DNA of 64,000 nt from the NCBI RefSeq assembly GCF_947499295.1, contig NZ_CANMNP010000003.1, forward strand, positions 186,001-250,000. Direction: 5' to 3'. The translations under genes and the position numbers were made by a program. This stretch comes from an uncultured Roseibium sp. GTDB lineage: Bacteria > Pseudomonadota > Alphaproteobacteria > Rhizobiales > Stappiaceae. The number at the start of each line of letters is the position of its first letter. Position 1 is the stretch's first letter. Shown here one piece after another: positions 8,301 to 17,800 of this stretch. The notes beneath the pieces are model-generated. The model worked only from the letters and a program-made list of their open reading frames with translations, did not search any database and had not been told where the DNA came from.

Positions 8301-8810
8301 ATGACTGATGAAAACGCCGCAGCCGAAGACGAAGGCGAGAACGGAGCTGAATCTGCCGGTGGCGGCAAGAAGAAGCTGTTTCTGTTTGGCGGAATAGGTC
8401 TGGTCGTTGTTTTGGCTGCGGGTGGTGCTGGATACTACTTCCTGATGGGAAGCAGCGCGCCAATGGTCATGTCAGGCGATCCGGAAGCGCCACAGGCCGT
8501 GCAAAAGCCGGTTGTCTTCTACGACCTTCCGGAAATGACAGTGAATTTGGCGACGGACGGGCGAACGACCTACCTGAAGGTCCGGATCGCTTTGGAAGTC
8601 GAGAATCGGGCAATGATCGATCAGATCCAGCCGTATCTGCCACGCATTCTGGATGCGTTTCAGATCTATCTGCGAGAGCTGCGCCCAGCGGACCTGGAAG
8701 GGTCTGCCGGTTTGTTTCGTCTGAAGGAAGAATTGCTCAGGCGGATCAATTTGTCGGTTTATCCGGCGAAGGTGGAAGGGGTACTGTTCAAGGAAATCCT
8801 TGTTCAGTGA
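8301..8810 (+). CDS. fliL: FliL, basal-body/stator-associated membrane protein
   Basis: A 169-residue single-pass inner-membrane protein that surrounds the MotAB stator and supports motor torque. The start ATG 8301 follows a GGAGCGGAG ribosome site; the upstream in-frame ATG (8274) lacks one. An acidic cytoplasmic N-terminus precedes one membrane span (about residues 32-52), and the periplasmic FliL domain includes FYDLPEMTVNLAT and ends VLFKEILVQ. It leads fliL-fliM-pflI-motE. Confidence 0.92.
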   Translation: MTDENAAAEDEGENGAESAGGGKKKLFLFGGIGLVVVLAAGGAGYYFLMGSSAPMVMSGDPEAPQAVQKPVVFYDLPEMTVNLATDGRTTYLKVRIALEVENRAMIDQIQPYLPRILDAFQIYLRELRPADLEGSAGLFRLKEELLRRINLSVYPAKVEGVLFKEILVQ

Positions 8811-8818
8811 CAAATTGA

Positions 8819-10057
8819 ATGGCTGATGTCGACGACGAAGACGATCTGTCCGAAGAGGACATGGCCGATGCCTGGGGTGCTGCCTTGGCGGAGCAGGGGG
8901 CAGGCGGTGATGATGATGAAGATCTCGCCGCAGCCTGGGGCGCCGCTCTAGAAGAGCAGGGTGCCGGCAGTTCCGATGACATGGCGGCCCAATGGGCCGC
9001 GATGATCGACGACAGCGAGCCTGATCTGGAAAACGCGACGCGCGGCGCCGACCGCGTGTTGAACCAGGAAGAAATCGACAACCTTCTCGGATTCAATATC
9101 GAGGACACGATTGCCGGCGACCAGAGCGGCATACGTGCGCTGATCAATTCGGCAATGGTCTCCTATGAGCGTCTGCCGATGCTGGAAATCGTGTTTGACC
9201 GCCTTGTGCGGCTGACCACGACCTCCCTGCGCAATTTCACCTCCGACAACGTGGAAGTTTCTCTCGATTCAATCAGTTCTGTCCGTTTTGGGGACTATCT
9301 CAATTCCATTCCGCTGCCTGCGATCCTTGGCGTATTCAAGGCTGAGGAATGGGACGGGTTCGGGCTGATTACCGTTGAATCGAGTCTGATTTACTCGATC
9401 ATTGACGTCCTCCTTGGCGGCGGGCGCGGGACGTCGGCAGTGCGTGTCGAAGGGCGGCCTTATACCACAATCGAAACCGGCCTCGTCCAGCAGATGGTGG
9501 CACTGATCCTTCAGGACGCCGAGCAGGCTTTTGCTCCGCTGTCCCCGGTCCATTTCAATCTGGAGCGGCTTGAGACCAATCCGAGATTTGCGGCCATTTC
9601 CCGACCGGCCAATGCAGCGATCCTCGTGGAACTGCGCATCGATATGGAAGATCGCGGCGGTTCCGTCGAGATCATGATGCCATATGCAACTCTGGAGCCG
9701 ATCCGCGACCTGCTGCTCCAGATGTTCATGGGCGAAAAGTTCGGCCGAGACCCGATCTGGGAAGGTCACCTTGCAACGGAAATCCATGCGGCAGAGGTCA
9801 ACATCGATGCTGTTCTACATGAAACCTACCTCCCACTTGGCCGGGTGTTGAGCCTGGATGTCGGGCAAACGCTCGTTTTTGATGTCGAGCCGTCGGATTC
9901 TGTCACCATCAAATGCGGCAATATTCCCTTGACTGAAGGGACGCTTGGAAAAGTGGAGGACGCGATTGCAATCCGCGTCGCAAAGAATTTGCGCAAGCCG
10001 AAAATGACCCTGGCTGCTTTCGAGCGTGCCATGCAAAACGAAATGGACCAACAATGA
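8819..10057 (+). CDS. fliM: FliM, flagellar switch protein with extended repetitive N-terminus
   Basis: C-ring switch protein, 412 residues against about 330-380 for most FliM. The middle FliM domain (about residues 100-300) and the C-terminal SpoA/FliN-like domain (about 330-405, SLDVGQTLVFDVEPSD) are intact. The CheY-P-binding motif, normally at the very N-terminus, is at residues 81-92 (LNQEEIDNLLGF). Before it lie acidic repeats with AWGAALAEQGAG (about residues 18-29), AWGAALEEQGAG (39-50) and a shorter AAQWAAMIDD (56-65). No fliN or fliG is adjacent. It starts 8 bp after fliL and overlaps pflI by ATGA. Confidence 0.95.
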   Translation: MADVDDEDDLSEEDMADAWGAALAEQGAGGDDDEDLAAAWGAALEEQGAGSSDDMAAQWAAMIDDSEPDLENATRGADRVLNQEEIDNLLGFNIEDTIAGDQSGIRALINSAMVSYERLPMLEIVFDRLVRLTTTSLRNFTSDNVEVSLDSISSVRFGDYLNSIPLPAILGVFKAEEWDGFGLITVESSLIYSIIDVLLGGGRGTSAVRVEGRPYTTIETGLVQQMVALILQDAEQAFAPLSPVHFNLERLETNPRFAAISRPANAAILVELRIDMEDRGGSVEIMMPYATLEPIRDLLLQMFMGEKFGRDPIWEGHLATEIHAAEVNIDAVLHETYLPLGRVLSLDVGQTLVFDVEPSDSVTIKCGNIPLTEGTLGKVEDAIAIRVAKNLRKPKMTLAAFERAMQNEMDQQ

Positions 10058-10626
10058 GCACATTGCCACTCGGAATGATCATCGAAGGGCTGGTCGCGAT
10101 ACTTTTGCTGATCACGATCGGATATTGCTGGATGCTGAACCGCAGACTGCAGCGGCTGCGGGCCGATGAAGAAGTGCTCAGGGCAACCATTTCCGAACTC
10201 ATGACGGCGACGGAAATAGCGGAACGGGCAATTCTTGGCCTGAAGACAACGGCGGCCGATGCAGACAAGAACCTTGGTAGCCGCCTGAAACAAGCTGAAA
10301 CGATGTCCAGCGCCCTCGTTTCACAGATCGGTGAAGGAGAAAAGATCTTCACCAGGATCACCCAGATTGCCGAAGCTGCCCGCGCTGCAAGTCCTGGCCA
10401 GGCTATGGGGGGACGAGGCGAAGCCTATCCGGTTCGCACGCCAGGCGAACAAACGCAATATGGTGCGCCGGCACCAGGCTATCCTGATCCCTATCAGGCA
10501 CCAATGGCACTGGCGGCCGAGCCGGAACGCCCCAGAAGCAGCCGAACATCCGACATCAGAAGCGCCGCGGCGGAAGCGACAGCGCGCCTTGAACAATTCC
10601 GCAAACGCAACGGTGCTGCTGCATGA
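10054..10626 (+). CDS. pflI: DUF6468 membrane protein, PflI-like flagellar positioning factor
   Basis: A 190-residue bitopic protein with one N-terminal membrane span (residues 8-26), a cytoplasmic coiled coil (about 30-105) and a Pro/Ala/Tyr-rich tail (about 120-175) ending in an Arg-rich helix. It matches the DUF6468 family. In Caulobacter the gene after fliL-fliM, pflI, encodes a bitopic proline-rich protein needed for correct polar placement of the flagellum; the same order here supports the symbol, but orthology is inferred from position and architecture. It overlaps both neighbours by ATGA, so it is translationally coupled. Confidence 0.75.
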   Translation: MSTLPLGMIIEGLVAILLLITIGYCWMLNRRLQRLRADEEVLRATISELMTATEIAERAILGLKTTAADADKNLGSRLKQAETMSSALVSQIGEGEKIFTRITQIAEAARAASPGQAMGGRGEAYPVRTPGEQTQYGAPAPGYPDPYQAPMALAAEPERPRSSRTSDIRSAAAEATARLEQFRKRNGAAA

Positions 10627-11336
10627 ACCTGAGATTGCTTCCATTGCTGGGGATCTCTGCAAGTGCGTTGCTCGCGCTCAAGCTTCTCGGGCTTGTCGCG
10701 GGACCTGAAAGCACAAGTCTTCCTATCAATGCTGCGGTTGCTCAGGAGACCGGAGGTGCCGAAGCTGAAAATGCCGGCGCCGATGGACCGGCGCTACCAG
10801 CGCCGCCGGGAGGGGGAGATCTACCTGACCAGCCTGTCTTGCCGGACAGTTTGGAAATCGGTGGTTCAGCTGCCGAACGGGCAGTTCTGGAAAGCCTGGG
10901 CAAGCGACGCGAGAATTTGCAGGAGCAGGAAGGCCAGCTTGATCTTCGCGAAAAACTTCTGCAGGCAACCGAAGAACGCATCCAGAATCGTCTTGATGAG
11001 CTCAAGAAGCTCGAGCAACGCATCGAAAAGACCGTCGGCAAGAAGAAGCAAAAGGAAAAGGATGAGATTGCCGACCTTGTGACCATGTATGAAAACATGA
11101 AGCCCAAGGATGCGGCGCGCATATTTAACCGGCTTAGCCTGCCCATTCTCATGAAGGTCGTTCAACAGATGAAGCCGCGGAAGATGGCGGCGATCCTGGC
11201 GAAGATGTCCCCGGAAGCTGCTGAAAAGCTGACTGTGGCGATCGCCAGCAATTCGACGAAAATGCCTGAGCCTGAGCAACAGATGCAGGCAAAGGCTCCA
11301 CCGAGCGATACGCTTCCGAAAATACCGTCAAATTGA
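10623..11336 (+). CDS. motE: MotE-like periplasmic motor/stator chaperone
   Basis: 237 residues with an N-terminal export signal/anchor (about 1-25), a Gly/Pro/Glu-rich linker, a long coiled coil (about 80-145) and a C-terminal MgtE-N-like domain (DLVTMYENMKPKDAARIFNR to about residue 205). This is the layout of Sinorhizobium MotE, a periplasmic chaperone for MotC and the stator. It overlaps pflI by ATGA. No motA or motB genes are in the window. Confidence 0.75.
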   Translation: MNLRLLPLLGISASALLALKLLGLVAGPESTSLPINAAVAQETGGAEAENAGADGPALPAPPGGGDLPDQPVLPDSLEIGGSAAERAVLESLGKRRENLQEQEGQLDLREKLLQATEERIQNRLDELKKLEQRIEKTVGKKKQKEKDEIADLVTMYENMKPKDAARIFNRLSLPILMKVVQQMKPRKMAAILAKMSPEAAEKLTVAIASNSTKMPEPEQQMQAKAPPSDTLPKIPSN

Positions 11337-11430
11337 GCAGAAATGAGCGGATTTAAAAGGATCGCGTAAGAGCACGTTAAGGACAGCTCATTAACAATAG
11401 CGTGTTGGCGTCGTTTTAGGACAGGGCAAC

Positions 11431-14400
11431 TTGCGGGTACCGTTCTTGACATTGCAGAAGAATGACGGATCTGTCGGCGTCGGCAGTGCGGGTGCTTTGG
11501 TGCGTCTTCTTCACGCTGTGCTCTTTTGCTTTTTGTTGCTTGCCGTCGCGCTCAGCACGACAGCCGAGGCCCAAACGCTCGAGCCGGTGGAGCTCGATTC
11601 CATTCAGGAAGAGCGCTACGGCCGGATCGTTCTGACTTTCAAGGACCGCACGCTGTTGCCGATCTACGATGCGGTGATAACGGGTGGCGTCCTCAGAATT
11701 TCATTTGAAGAGCCAATCGACATCAAAGTGGACGATGTGCCGCTTGATCTTGGCAACTACGTCACGATCGCCCGCCGGGACCCTGATGGCAGCGCGATCC
11801 GTTTTGCGCTCAAGAATCAATACCAGATCAACACTCTTGAAGCGGGTGAGAAGCTTTTTGTCGACATTCTGCCAATGGACTGGCAGGGGTTGCCTCCCGG
11901 ACTTCCAGACGATGTGGTTCGAGAACTTGCCAAGCGTGCCGAAGCCGCAATGCGCAAGGTGCGCGCGCTTGAACAAGCCCGGCTGAAAGCCCAGGAAGGA
12001 CCGGAAGTTACCTTGCACGTGGGGGAACATCCGACATTCACGCGTCTGGTCTTTGACTGGTCAATCAAGTTCGACACCGCTTTCGTGCGGGAAAACGATA
12101 TCATCAAGCTGACCTTCAATCATCCGGCTCAACTCGACATTGCCCACTTGCGCGCTCATCTGCCGCAAGGTGTCATCGATGCGACCTCTTTTCTGGACAA
12201 GGGCAAACTCAAGTTTCTGATGCGCGTCGAGCCGTCGGTCGATATTCGTGCTTTCCGTGAGGAACAGACCTACGTGATCGACGTCACGCCTGAGAACATG
12301 CAGGTGAATGATCCGGCCAATGCACTGATCAACAAAGAGCTGTCGGTTGAAGACAATCAAAACCGCAAGAACATGATCAGCGCGCCCGGTCTGCGCGATA
12401 CACGCGAAGTAGACGATCCACGGGGTCTGCCTCCAGCGCAAACGTCAAGCGCCAGTGGCGGGGTTTTGAAGGAATCGACGGCGGACGATTCACCAGCCTA
12501 TACCGTTATGCCAATCGATCGCAGTAATAGCGGAGCGGCGGCGCCAGAGGCGGCGGCCCCACAGGCACAACAGTCTGATCAGGCCACGGTAGTATCACCG
12601 GAGGTGCTGTCTGGCGAAGAAACCGCCGTTGGTTCAAGCCTGCAGATCGCCATGGTGCCTCGCACGAAACCAAGCTTCGAGGAACCGTCACCGCCGCAAT
12701 TGGCGGCGGAGGCGGGTCCGCCGGCAGGTGTCCGAACGGCTGAAACACAGATTGATCTCCTTCCACAAGTTGCCACAACGACCGCTCCGGCGGTCGAAAC
12801 GCTTCCTGCGCCCGAAGTAGTAGCATCTGGCTTGCTTTCGACCGGAGATGCGCAAAGTGAAGATGACAACCTGATCACTGCGACTATTTCGGTTGCTGGA
12901 GAGACTGACAGCGCGCCCGCACCCATGGTGCTGGCACAGGCGGAGACTGTCCCTCAGACGCAAGAGGAAACACCGGCTGCAGGCGACGTTGTCCGCAAAG
13001 CGCCCATGTTGGACCTTTCCAAGCAAAAGCCCGGTCAGACGCAAGCTGCACCCGTAAGCAATGGCATTCCGACTTTGCAGCCGGTCGAGGCTGCCGTGCC
13101 GGACAGTCAGCCCGATGTGCCGGCTCCAAATGAAGCAGTTGAAGTGCGGGAGCAGCGCACATTTGGAGGCGGCGAGGTGCCTGCGGGCATACAGCTGCCT
13201 TCACGACCGGACAACGCGCCAGAGGTCTGGCGCGCCGAAGGTGGCCGCGACGCCAATGAAATGCCTTCGCCTGAAACGCCGCCCGCAAGTTTTGCGGCAG
13301 AGGCGCGCAAGATCGTGTCTGCCGAAGCGCGCCGGATCGGCAACACGGTTAGGGTTGTCTTTCCGTTTTCCGAACCAGTTTCCAGCGCGGTCTTTCGGCG
13401 TAACGACAGTATCTGGTTGGTGTTCGATACCGATGCCACCATCGATACACGCGGCATGGCCGCGGCGCTTGCCGAGACTGTGGACACCATCGCAGTCAAA
13501 CACTTCGAAGACTATCAGATCCTCCGCCTTGACATGAACGACCCCGTTCTTGCGACCGTTGGCGCGGACGGCAACGCATGGTCTTTGGTTATCGGGGACA
13601 TGATCCTGGAGCCTTCCCGGCCGCTGAAACTGGAGCGGACTGTGCGTGGTGATGGTGGTTCAGTGCTGCGCGTGCTCTATCAGGATCCCCAAAACATTCG
13701 TCAGGTTGTTGACCCGTTCGTAGGCGACAAGATTTCACTTGTCACCGGCTTCGGCCCCCCCCGGGGTCTGTTGAAACAACAGAGCTTTGTCGAACTTGAT
13801 GCATTGAGTTCTGCTCAGGGCATCGCCATCGTCGGAAAATCCGACGAGCTGAAAATGAAAATTCTCGGTGACGATGTGATGATTGAGAAGGAAGGTGGTC
13901 TTTCTCTTTCCAGTCGGCATTTGCGCGGCGGCACCGGCGCTTTCAATTCCATCATTGCACCGGATGATAGTAACAATGTTGAGTTCGTTTCCTTAAGCAC
14001 GGAAGGGCCGGGCGCTTACCGGTCAAGGTTGTTGGAGCTGCAGGCCAAGCTTGCGAGGTCTCCGGAAGGAAAACGCCGTAAACCGCTTATGGCATTGTCG
14101 CGTTTCTACCTGGCGCACCAGTTTGCACAAGAAGCGCTCGGGTTGATGAAGCTGGCATTGGAAGAAGAGCCTGCTCTTGCCGAAGACAGCTCGTTCAATC
14201 TGATGATGGGCGCTGCCCAGACGATGGCTGATCGCCCTCAAGAAGCCTATATGCACCTGAACCGGCCGGATCTGAAAAACAGCCCGGATGCTGCGGTCTG
14301 GCAGACTATTGTGGATGTCAAACTTGGCAAATGGACGCCGGCTCGGATCGCAATGCCGCGCGGTCGTGCGGTTGTCGGCAATTATCCCCCGGCGATACAG

Positions 14401-15717
14401 ACCGAATTCAAGCTCGCGGCTGCGCAGGCGATGGTCGAGGTCAATGATTTCGGCCTTGCCAACGGTATTCTGGCGGAGATCGAACCGAGTGAAGTCACAC
14501 AGGCACAAGCCGCGCGCTATGACATCTTGCGCGGCCGGGTTGCTGACGCTTCGGGCCGGTCCCAGGAAGCGCTTACAGTGTTTGATCTTGTCACTCGCTC
14601 TGATGACCGCCCCCGGTCAGCGGAGGCTGAATACCGGGCTCTGAGGATCCGGTACCGCGACGGCGAAATAGACAACAATGAAACGATCGATCGGCTTGCC
14701 AGCCTCGCCACTTCCTGGCGTGGGGATGAAATCGAACTCAAGACGCTCCGTTTCCTTTCACAGCTTTATGCGGAACGGGGACAATATCGAGAAGCCTTTG
14801 AGGCAATGAAATCGGCTGTTCAGGCAGAGCCCGACTCCGACACAACACGCCTGCTGCAAGAGGAAATGAACGGCCTTTTCAATTCGCTTTTCCTTGACGG
14901 GAAAGCAGATGAAATGCAGCCCGTTAAAGCACTGGCTCTTTATTACGACTTCCGCGAAATGACACCGATCGGGCGTCAAGGCGACGAGATGGTACGCCTG
15001 TTGGCCAAAAGGCTTGTCGAAGTGGATTTGCTTAATCAGGCAACGGAACTCCTGCGCCATCAGGTTGATAACCGCCTTAAGGGAGCCGCACGTGCGCAAA
15101 TTGCGGCAGACCTCGCGGCGATCTACCTGATGGACCGGAAAGCCGACGAAGCGCTTCGGGTCTTGAACAGGACCCGGCAAGCAAGTCTTCCGTCGACGCT
15201 GGAGCGGCAACGCAACATTGTCGAGGCGAGGGCGCTCACCGAAAACGGCCGCCCCGATCTTGCATTGGAATTGGTCCGCAACATGCGCGGGTCCGATGTC
15301 GACCGGTTGCGCGCTGATACATTCTGGGCAGCAGAAAGCTGGAGAGATGCGGGTGAACAGCTGGAGGCGATGCACGGTTCACGCTGGTCGGACAATATTC
15401 CGCTGGACGAACTTGAACGCCGCGACATCCTGCGCGCCGGTATTGCCTACTCACTTGCCGGCGACCAGTTGAGTTTGGAGCGCCTGCAGACGAAATACAT
15501 GAAGAAGATGGCAGACAGCCAGGAAGCAATGGCATTTGAGGTCGTGACCCGTCCGGTCGAGACACAAGGTGTGGAGTTCCTGGAAGTGGCCAATGCTCTG
15601 GCAGATGTCGATTCTCTTGAAACCTTCCTCAAAGAGTATCGCCGCCAGTACATGTCGCCGGACAGCAACAGGGGACAGGCCGCTGCCGGTCCCGAGGCCG
15701 AAGAAGCTGCTGGCTGA
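11431..15717 (+). CDS. Giant periplasmic protein with AMIN-like beta domains and TPR array
   Basis: 1428 residues, family not recognised by name. I use TTG 11431 because AGGACAGGG lies 5-13 bases upstream; an in-frame GTG at 11500 has no good site. A signal peptide spans about residues 25-48 (cut near AEAQT). Two related beta-rich modules follow (about 50-155 and 193-300; RLVFDWSIKFDTAF and DIIKLTFNHPAQLD), then a 300-residue Pro/Ala/Glu linker, a third beta module (about 620-840; VRVVFPFSEPVSSAVFRRND), and about 550 residues of helical TPR-like repeats. There is no second membrane span. AMIN domains bind peptidoglycan, so a cell-wall scaffold for the flagellum or stator is plausible. It follows motE by 94 bp. 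Confidence 0.72.
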   Translation: MRVPFLTLQKNDGSVGVGSAGALVRLLHAVLFCFLLLAVALSTTAEAQTLEPVELDSIQEERYGRIVLTFKDRTLLPIYDAVITGGVLRISFEEPIDIKVDDVPLDLGNYVTIARRDPDGSAIRFALKNQYQINTLEAGEKLFVDILPMDWQGLPPGLPDDVVRELAKRAEAAMRKVRALEQARLKAQEGPEVTLHVGEHPTFTRLVFDWSIKFDTAFVRENDIIKLTFNHPAQLDIAHLRAHLPQGVIDATSFLDKGKLKFLMRVEPSVDIRAFREEQTYVIDVTPENMQVNDPANALINKELSVEDNQNRKNMISAPGLRDTREVDDPRGLPPAQTSSASGGVLKESTADDSPAYTVMPIDRSNSGAAAPEAAAPQAQQSDQATVVSPEVLSGEETAVGSSLQIAMVPRTKPSFEEPSPPQLAAEAGPPAGVRTAETQIDLLPQVATTTAPAVETLPAPEVVASGLLSTGDAQSEDDNLITATISVAGETDSAPAPMVLAQAETVPQTQEETPAAGDVVRKAPMLDLSKQKPGQTQAAPVSNGIPTLQPVEAAVPDSQPDVPAPNEAVEVREQRTFGGGEVPAGIQLPSRPDNAPEVWRAEGGRDANEMPSPETPPASFAAEARKIVSAEARRIGNTVRVVFPFSEPVSSAVFRRNDSIWLVFDTDATIDTRGMAAALAETVDTIAVKHFEDYQILRLDMNDPVLATVGADGNAWSLVIGDMILEPSRPLKLERTVRGDGGSVLRVLYQDPQNIRQVVDPFVGDKISLVTGFGPPRGLLKQQSFVELDALSSAQGIAIVGKSDELKMKILGDDVMIEKEGGLSLSSRHLRGGTGAFNSIIAPDDSNNVEFVSLSTEGPGAYRSRLLELQAKLARSPEGKRRKPLMALSRFYLAHQFAQEALGLMKLALEEEPALAEDSSFNLMMGAAQTMADRPQEAYMHLNRPDLKNSPDAAVWQTIVDVKLGKWTPARIAMPRGRAVVGNYPPAIQTEFKLAAAQAMVEVNDFGLANGILAEIEPSEVTQAQAARYDILRGRVADASGRSQEALTVFDLVTRSDDRPRSAEAEYRALRIRYRDGEIDNNETIDRLASLATSWRGDEIELKTLRFLSQLYAERGQYREAFEAMKSAVQAEPDSDTTRLLQEEMNGLFNSLFLDGKADEMQPVKALALYYDFREMTPIGRQGDEMVRLLAKRLVEVDLLNQATELLRHQVDNRLKGAARAQIAADLAAIYLMDRKADEALRVLNRTRQASLPSTLERQRNIVEARALTENGRPDLALELVRNMRGSDVDRLRADTFWAAESWRDAGEQLEAMHGSRWSDNIPLDELERRDILRAGIAYSLAGDQLSLERLQTKYMKKMADSQEAMAFEVVTRPVETQGVEFLEVANALADVDSLETFLKEYRRQYMSPDSNRGQAAAGPEAEEAAG

Positions 15718-15821
15718 TAAGCGCATGGTCTTGCGATCATCAATCTAACCAGAGCCGGGCCGGATGGTCAGTGCGCACCGTGGGCGCACGTCACAGGTTC
15801 TCTCAGGATCTGAAAGGATTT

Positions 15822-16892
15822 TTAGTTGGCAGCGCGTTGCAATTGCGGTGCGACATGGGTCTGGCGCGGACTTTTGAGTTCCGCCTTATATCGCATTACC
15901 AGTTCAGGAATGGATCGGCTGCTGCGGTCCAACCAGCCACATCTTGCTTTCAGGAAATCACGATAGGTTTTGTCGTCGATACCTGTCTGCAGCATCAGCC
16001 TCAGGATCGCGCCGTCCGCGTCCGACTTCAGAGTGTCTGCCACGACATCATCGGCCAGATTGATCTTGCGGCTGATCAGCCAGATTGCAGCATCCATGCG
16101 GTCCTGCTCGAACAAGGTTCGCAGGATTGCGTCAAAGGACAGTTCGCCGTTGGCAATCTGGATGCTGGCTTCATGCCTGGAATATTGCAGTCCATCCAGT
16201 TCGATGTCGCCTTCGCGTTCCGGATCGTCGATCCTGGACGCCAGTCGTTTCAGTTCGCCTGACTCCAGCGCCTTTTTGAGAGGCGCTGGGATGAGTGGGC
16301 AGTTGGTCTCCAGAATATGCATCTGGGTTTCCAGAAAATCTTCGTCCTTGATCGCGCGCTTTGCGATACCTGCAAGGACTTCCGCCTCCGTGTTGGCGAA
16401 AATGAGCAGTGCCAGCGTTCCCCGTACGGAGAAGGGCGCATCCAGATTTTCAAGCAGTGCATTGACCACGTTGCGGCTGCTGCGCGCAATCAGCGTGTCG
16501 GTGATTTCTTCGCTGAGGTCCTGACGGCGTGCAACGGAAAGTCGTTTGTTGTTTCCGCCCGATTTCGCGATTTGCATCAACTCTCCCTGACTGATCATGG
16601 GCGAGCATTCAATGACGGGCTCAGACAGTTCGTAGTCTTCTTTTGCCAATCGATCCGCAAGATCTGGAATGATGCGATCCGTCTTGGCAAGCCGAACGAC
16701 AAGTTCGTAGCGTGCTGAGCGATCCAACTGTTCAAAAACGGACAGAACGATCCGGGAAAACAGCTCACGCTCCGTTTCCGAGGGGTCGTGATCCTCGGAG
16801 CGGGCATATTCGCCAACGAGCGTTCTTATGAGCTTTGATCTTGCTTCCGGCTCTCGTATCCGGGCAAGTTGCTCAAGTTGTTCCTGTATCAC
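15822..16892 (-). CDS. DUF2336 domain protein
   Basis: About 356 residues of helical, HEAT-like repeats matching DUF2336, a family found mainly in alphaproteobacteria with no settled function. GTG 16892 or TTG one codon earlier could be the start; a GGAA site suits the GTG. Landmarks are EYARSEDHDPSETERELFSR near residue 30, then DRSARYELV and an LSVARRQDLSEEITD segment. There is no signal peptide or membrane span, so it is cytosolic. It sits between the fliL operon and fliP, which hints at a flagellar or cell-cycle link, but that is only context. Confidence 0.75.
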   Translation of the reverse strand: MIQEQLEQLARIREPEARSKLIRTLVGEYARSEDHDPSETERELFSRIVLSVFEQLDRSARYELVVRLAKTDRIIPDLADRLAKEDYELSEPVIECSPMISQGELMQIAKSGGNNKRLSVARRQDLSEEITDTLIARSSRNVVNALLENLDAPFSVRGTLALLIFANTEAEVLAGIAKRAIKDEDFLETQMHILETNCPLIPAPLKKALESGELKRLASRIDDPEREGDIELDGLQYSRHEASIQIANGELSFDAILRTLFEQDRMDAAIWLISRKINLADDVVADTLKSDADGAILRLMLQTGIDDKTYRDFLKARCGWLDRSSRSIPELVMRYKAELKSPRQTHVAPQLQRAAN

Positions 16893-17032
16893 CAAAATTC
16901 CAATTGACTACACGGGCGGAACAGCCCGAAGATTTGGAATAATAGTTACATTACTATGTTAATTTTCTTCTACTTTTAACGTTTGCCGTCTGCGACTGGA
17001 TTTATGAAAACCAGGCACTCTAAAAAAAGACG

Positions 17033-17800
17033 CTATCCGGCTCCGAAACTCTTCACCAGTGAGCCTGCCACCAGGTTCCAGCCGTCAACCAGAACAAAGA
17101 AAATCAGCTTGAAGGGCAGCGAGATAACGACCGGAGGCAACATCATCATGCCCATTGACATGAGTACTGAGGCGATAACGAGATCGATGATGAGAAACGG
17201 AAGATAGAGCAGGAAGCCGATCTCAAATGCCCTGCGCAACTCCGAGATCATGAAGGCCGGAATGAGCGTCGCCATCGCAAGATCCTCCGGGCTTTCAGGA
17301 GCATCCCGACCTGAGAGTTCCTGAAACAGGGCAAGGTCCTTTTCACGGACCTGCGAAAGCATGAAATCCCGGAAGGGTTCCGACGCACGCTCATACGCCT
17401 GGTCAAACTCGATGTCACCATCGATCATGGGCTGAACGCCGGCATCGTAGGCGGCCTGCAATGTCGGCATCATGATGAACGCTGACAGGAAGATCGCCAG
17501 GCTGACCATCACCATGTTGGGAGGCGCTGTCTGCAGGCCAATTGCCGACCGCAGCAGCGACAGAACAACGACAATTCGGGTAAAGCTCGTGACCATCACC
17601 AGAATGGACGGTGCAAGCGACAGAATGGTCAGCAATATGACCAGCTGAACGGCGCGCTCTGTCAGTGTCGCATCTTCGCCGAACCCGACAGAAATCTCCT
17701 GTGCAGCTGCGGGAAACGCGAGCATCGCCAAAAGCACGGCGGTCAACGTCGTGACCAAAGACCACCGGTTCCACCGCATCGTGCGACTGAGTCCTGCCAT
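17033..17800 (-). CDS. fliP: FliP, flagellar export gate protein
   Basis: Core subunit of the FliPQR export gate, 255 residues. The start is ATG 17800, sharing a base with the fliO stop (TGATG); a TTG one codon upstream is less likely. It has a cleavable signal (ends PAAAQE), then four membrane spans, with LVILLTILSLAPSILVMVTS, FTRIVVVLSLLRSAIGLQTA and the C-terminal MSMGMMMLPPVVISLPFKL characteristic of FliP. It is in an operon with fliO and separate from fliQR-flhB. Confidence 0.96.
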   Translation of the reverse strand: MAGLSRTMRWNRWSLVTTLTAVLLAMLAFPAAAQEISVGFGEDATLTERAVQLVILLTILSLAPSILVMVTSFTRIVVVLSLLRSAIGLQTAPPNMVMVSLAIFLSAFIMMPTLQAAYDAGVQPMIDGDIEFDQAYERASEPFRDFMLSQVREKDLALFQELSGRDAPESPEDLAMATLIPAFMISELRRAFEIGFLLYLPFLIIDLVIASVLMSMGMMMLPPVVISLPFKLIFFVLVDGWNLVAGSLVKSFGAG

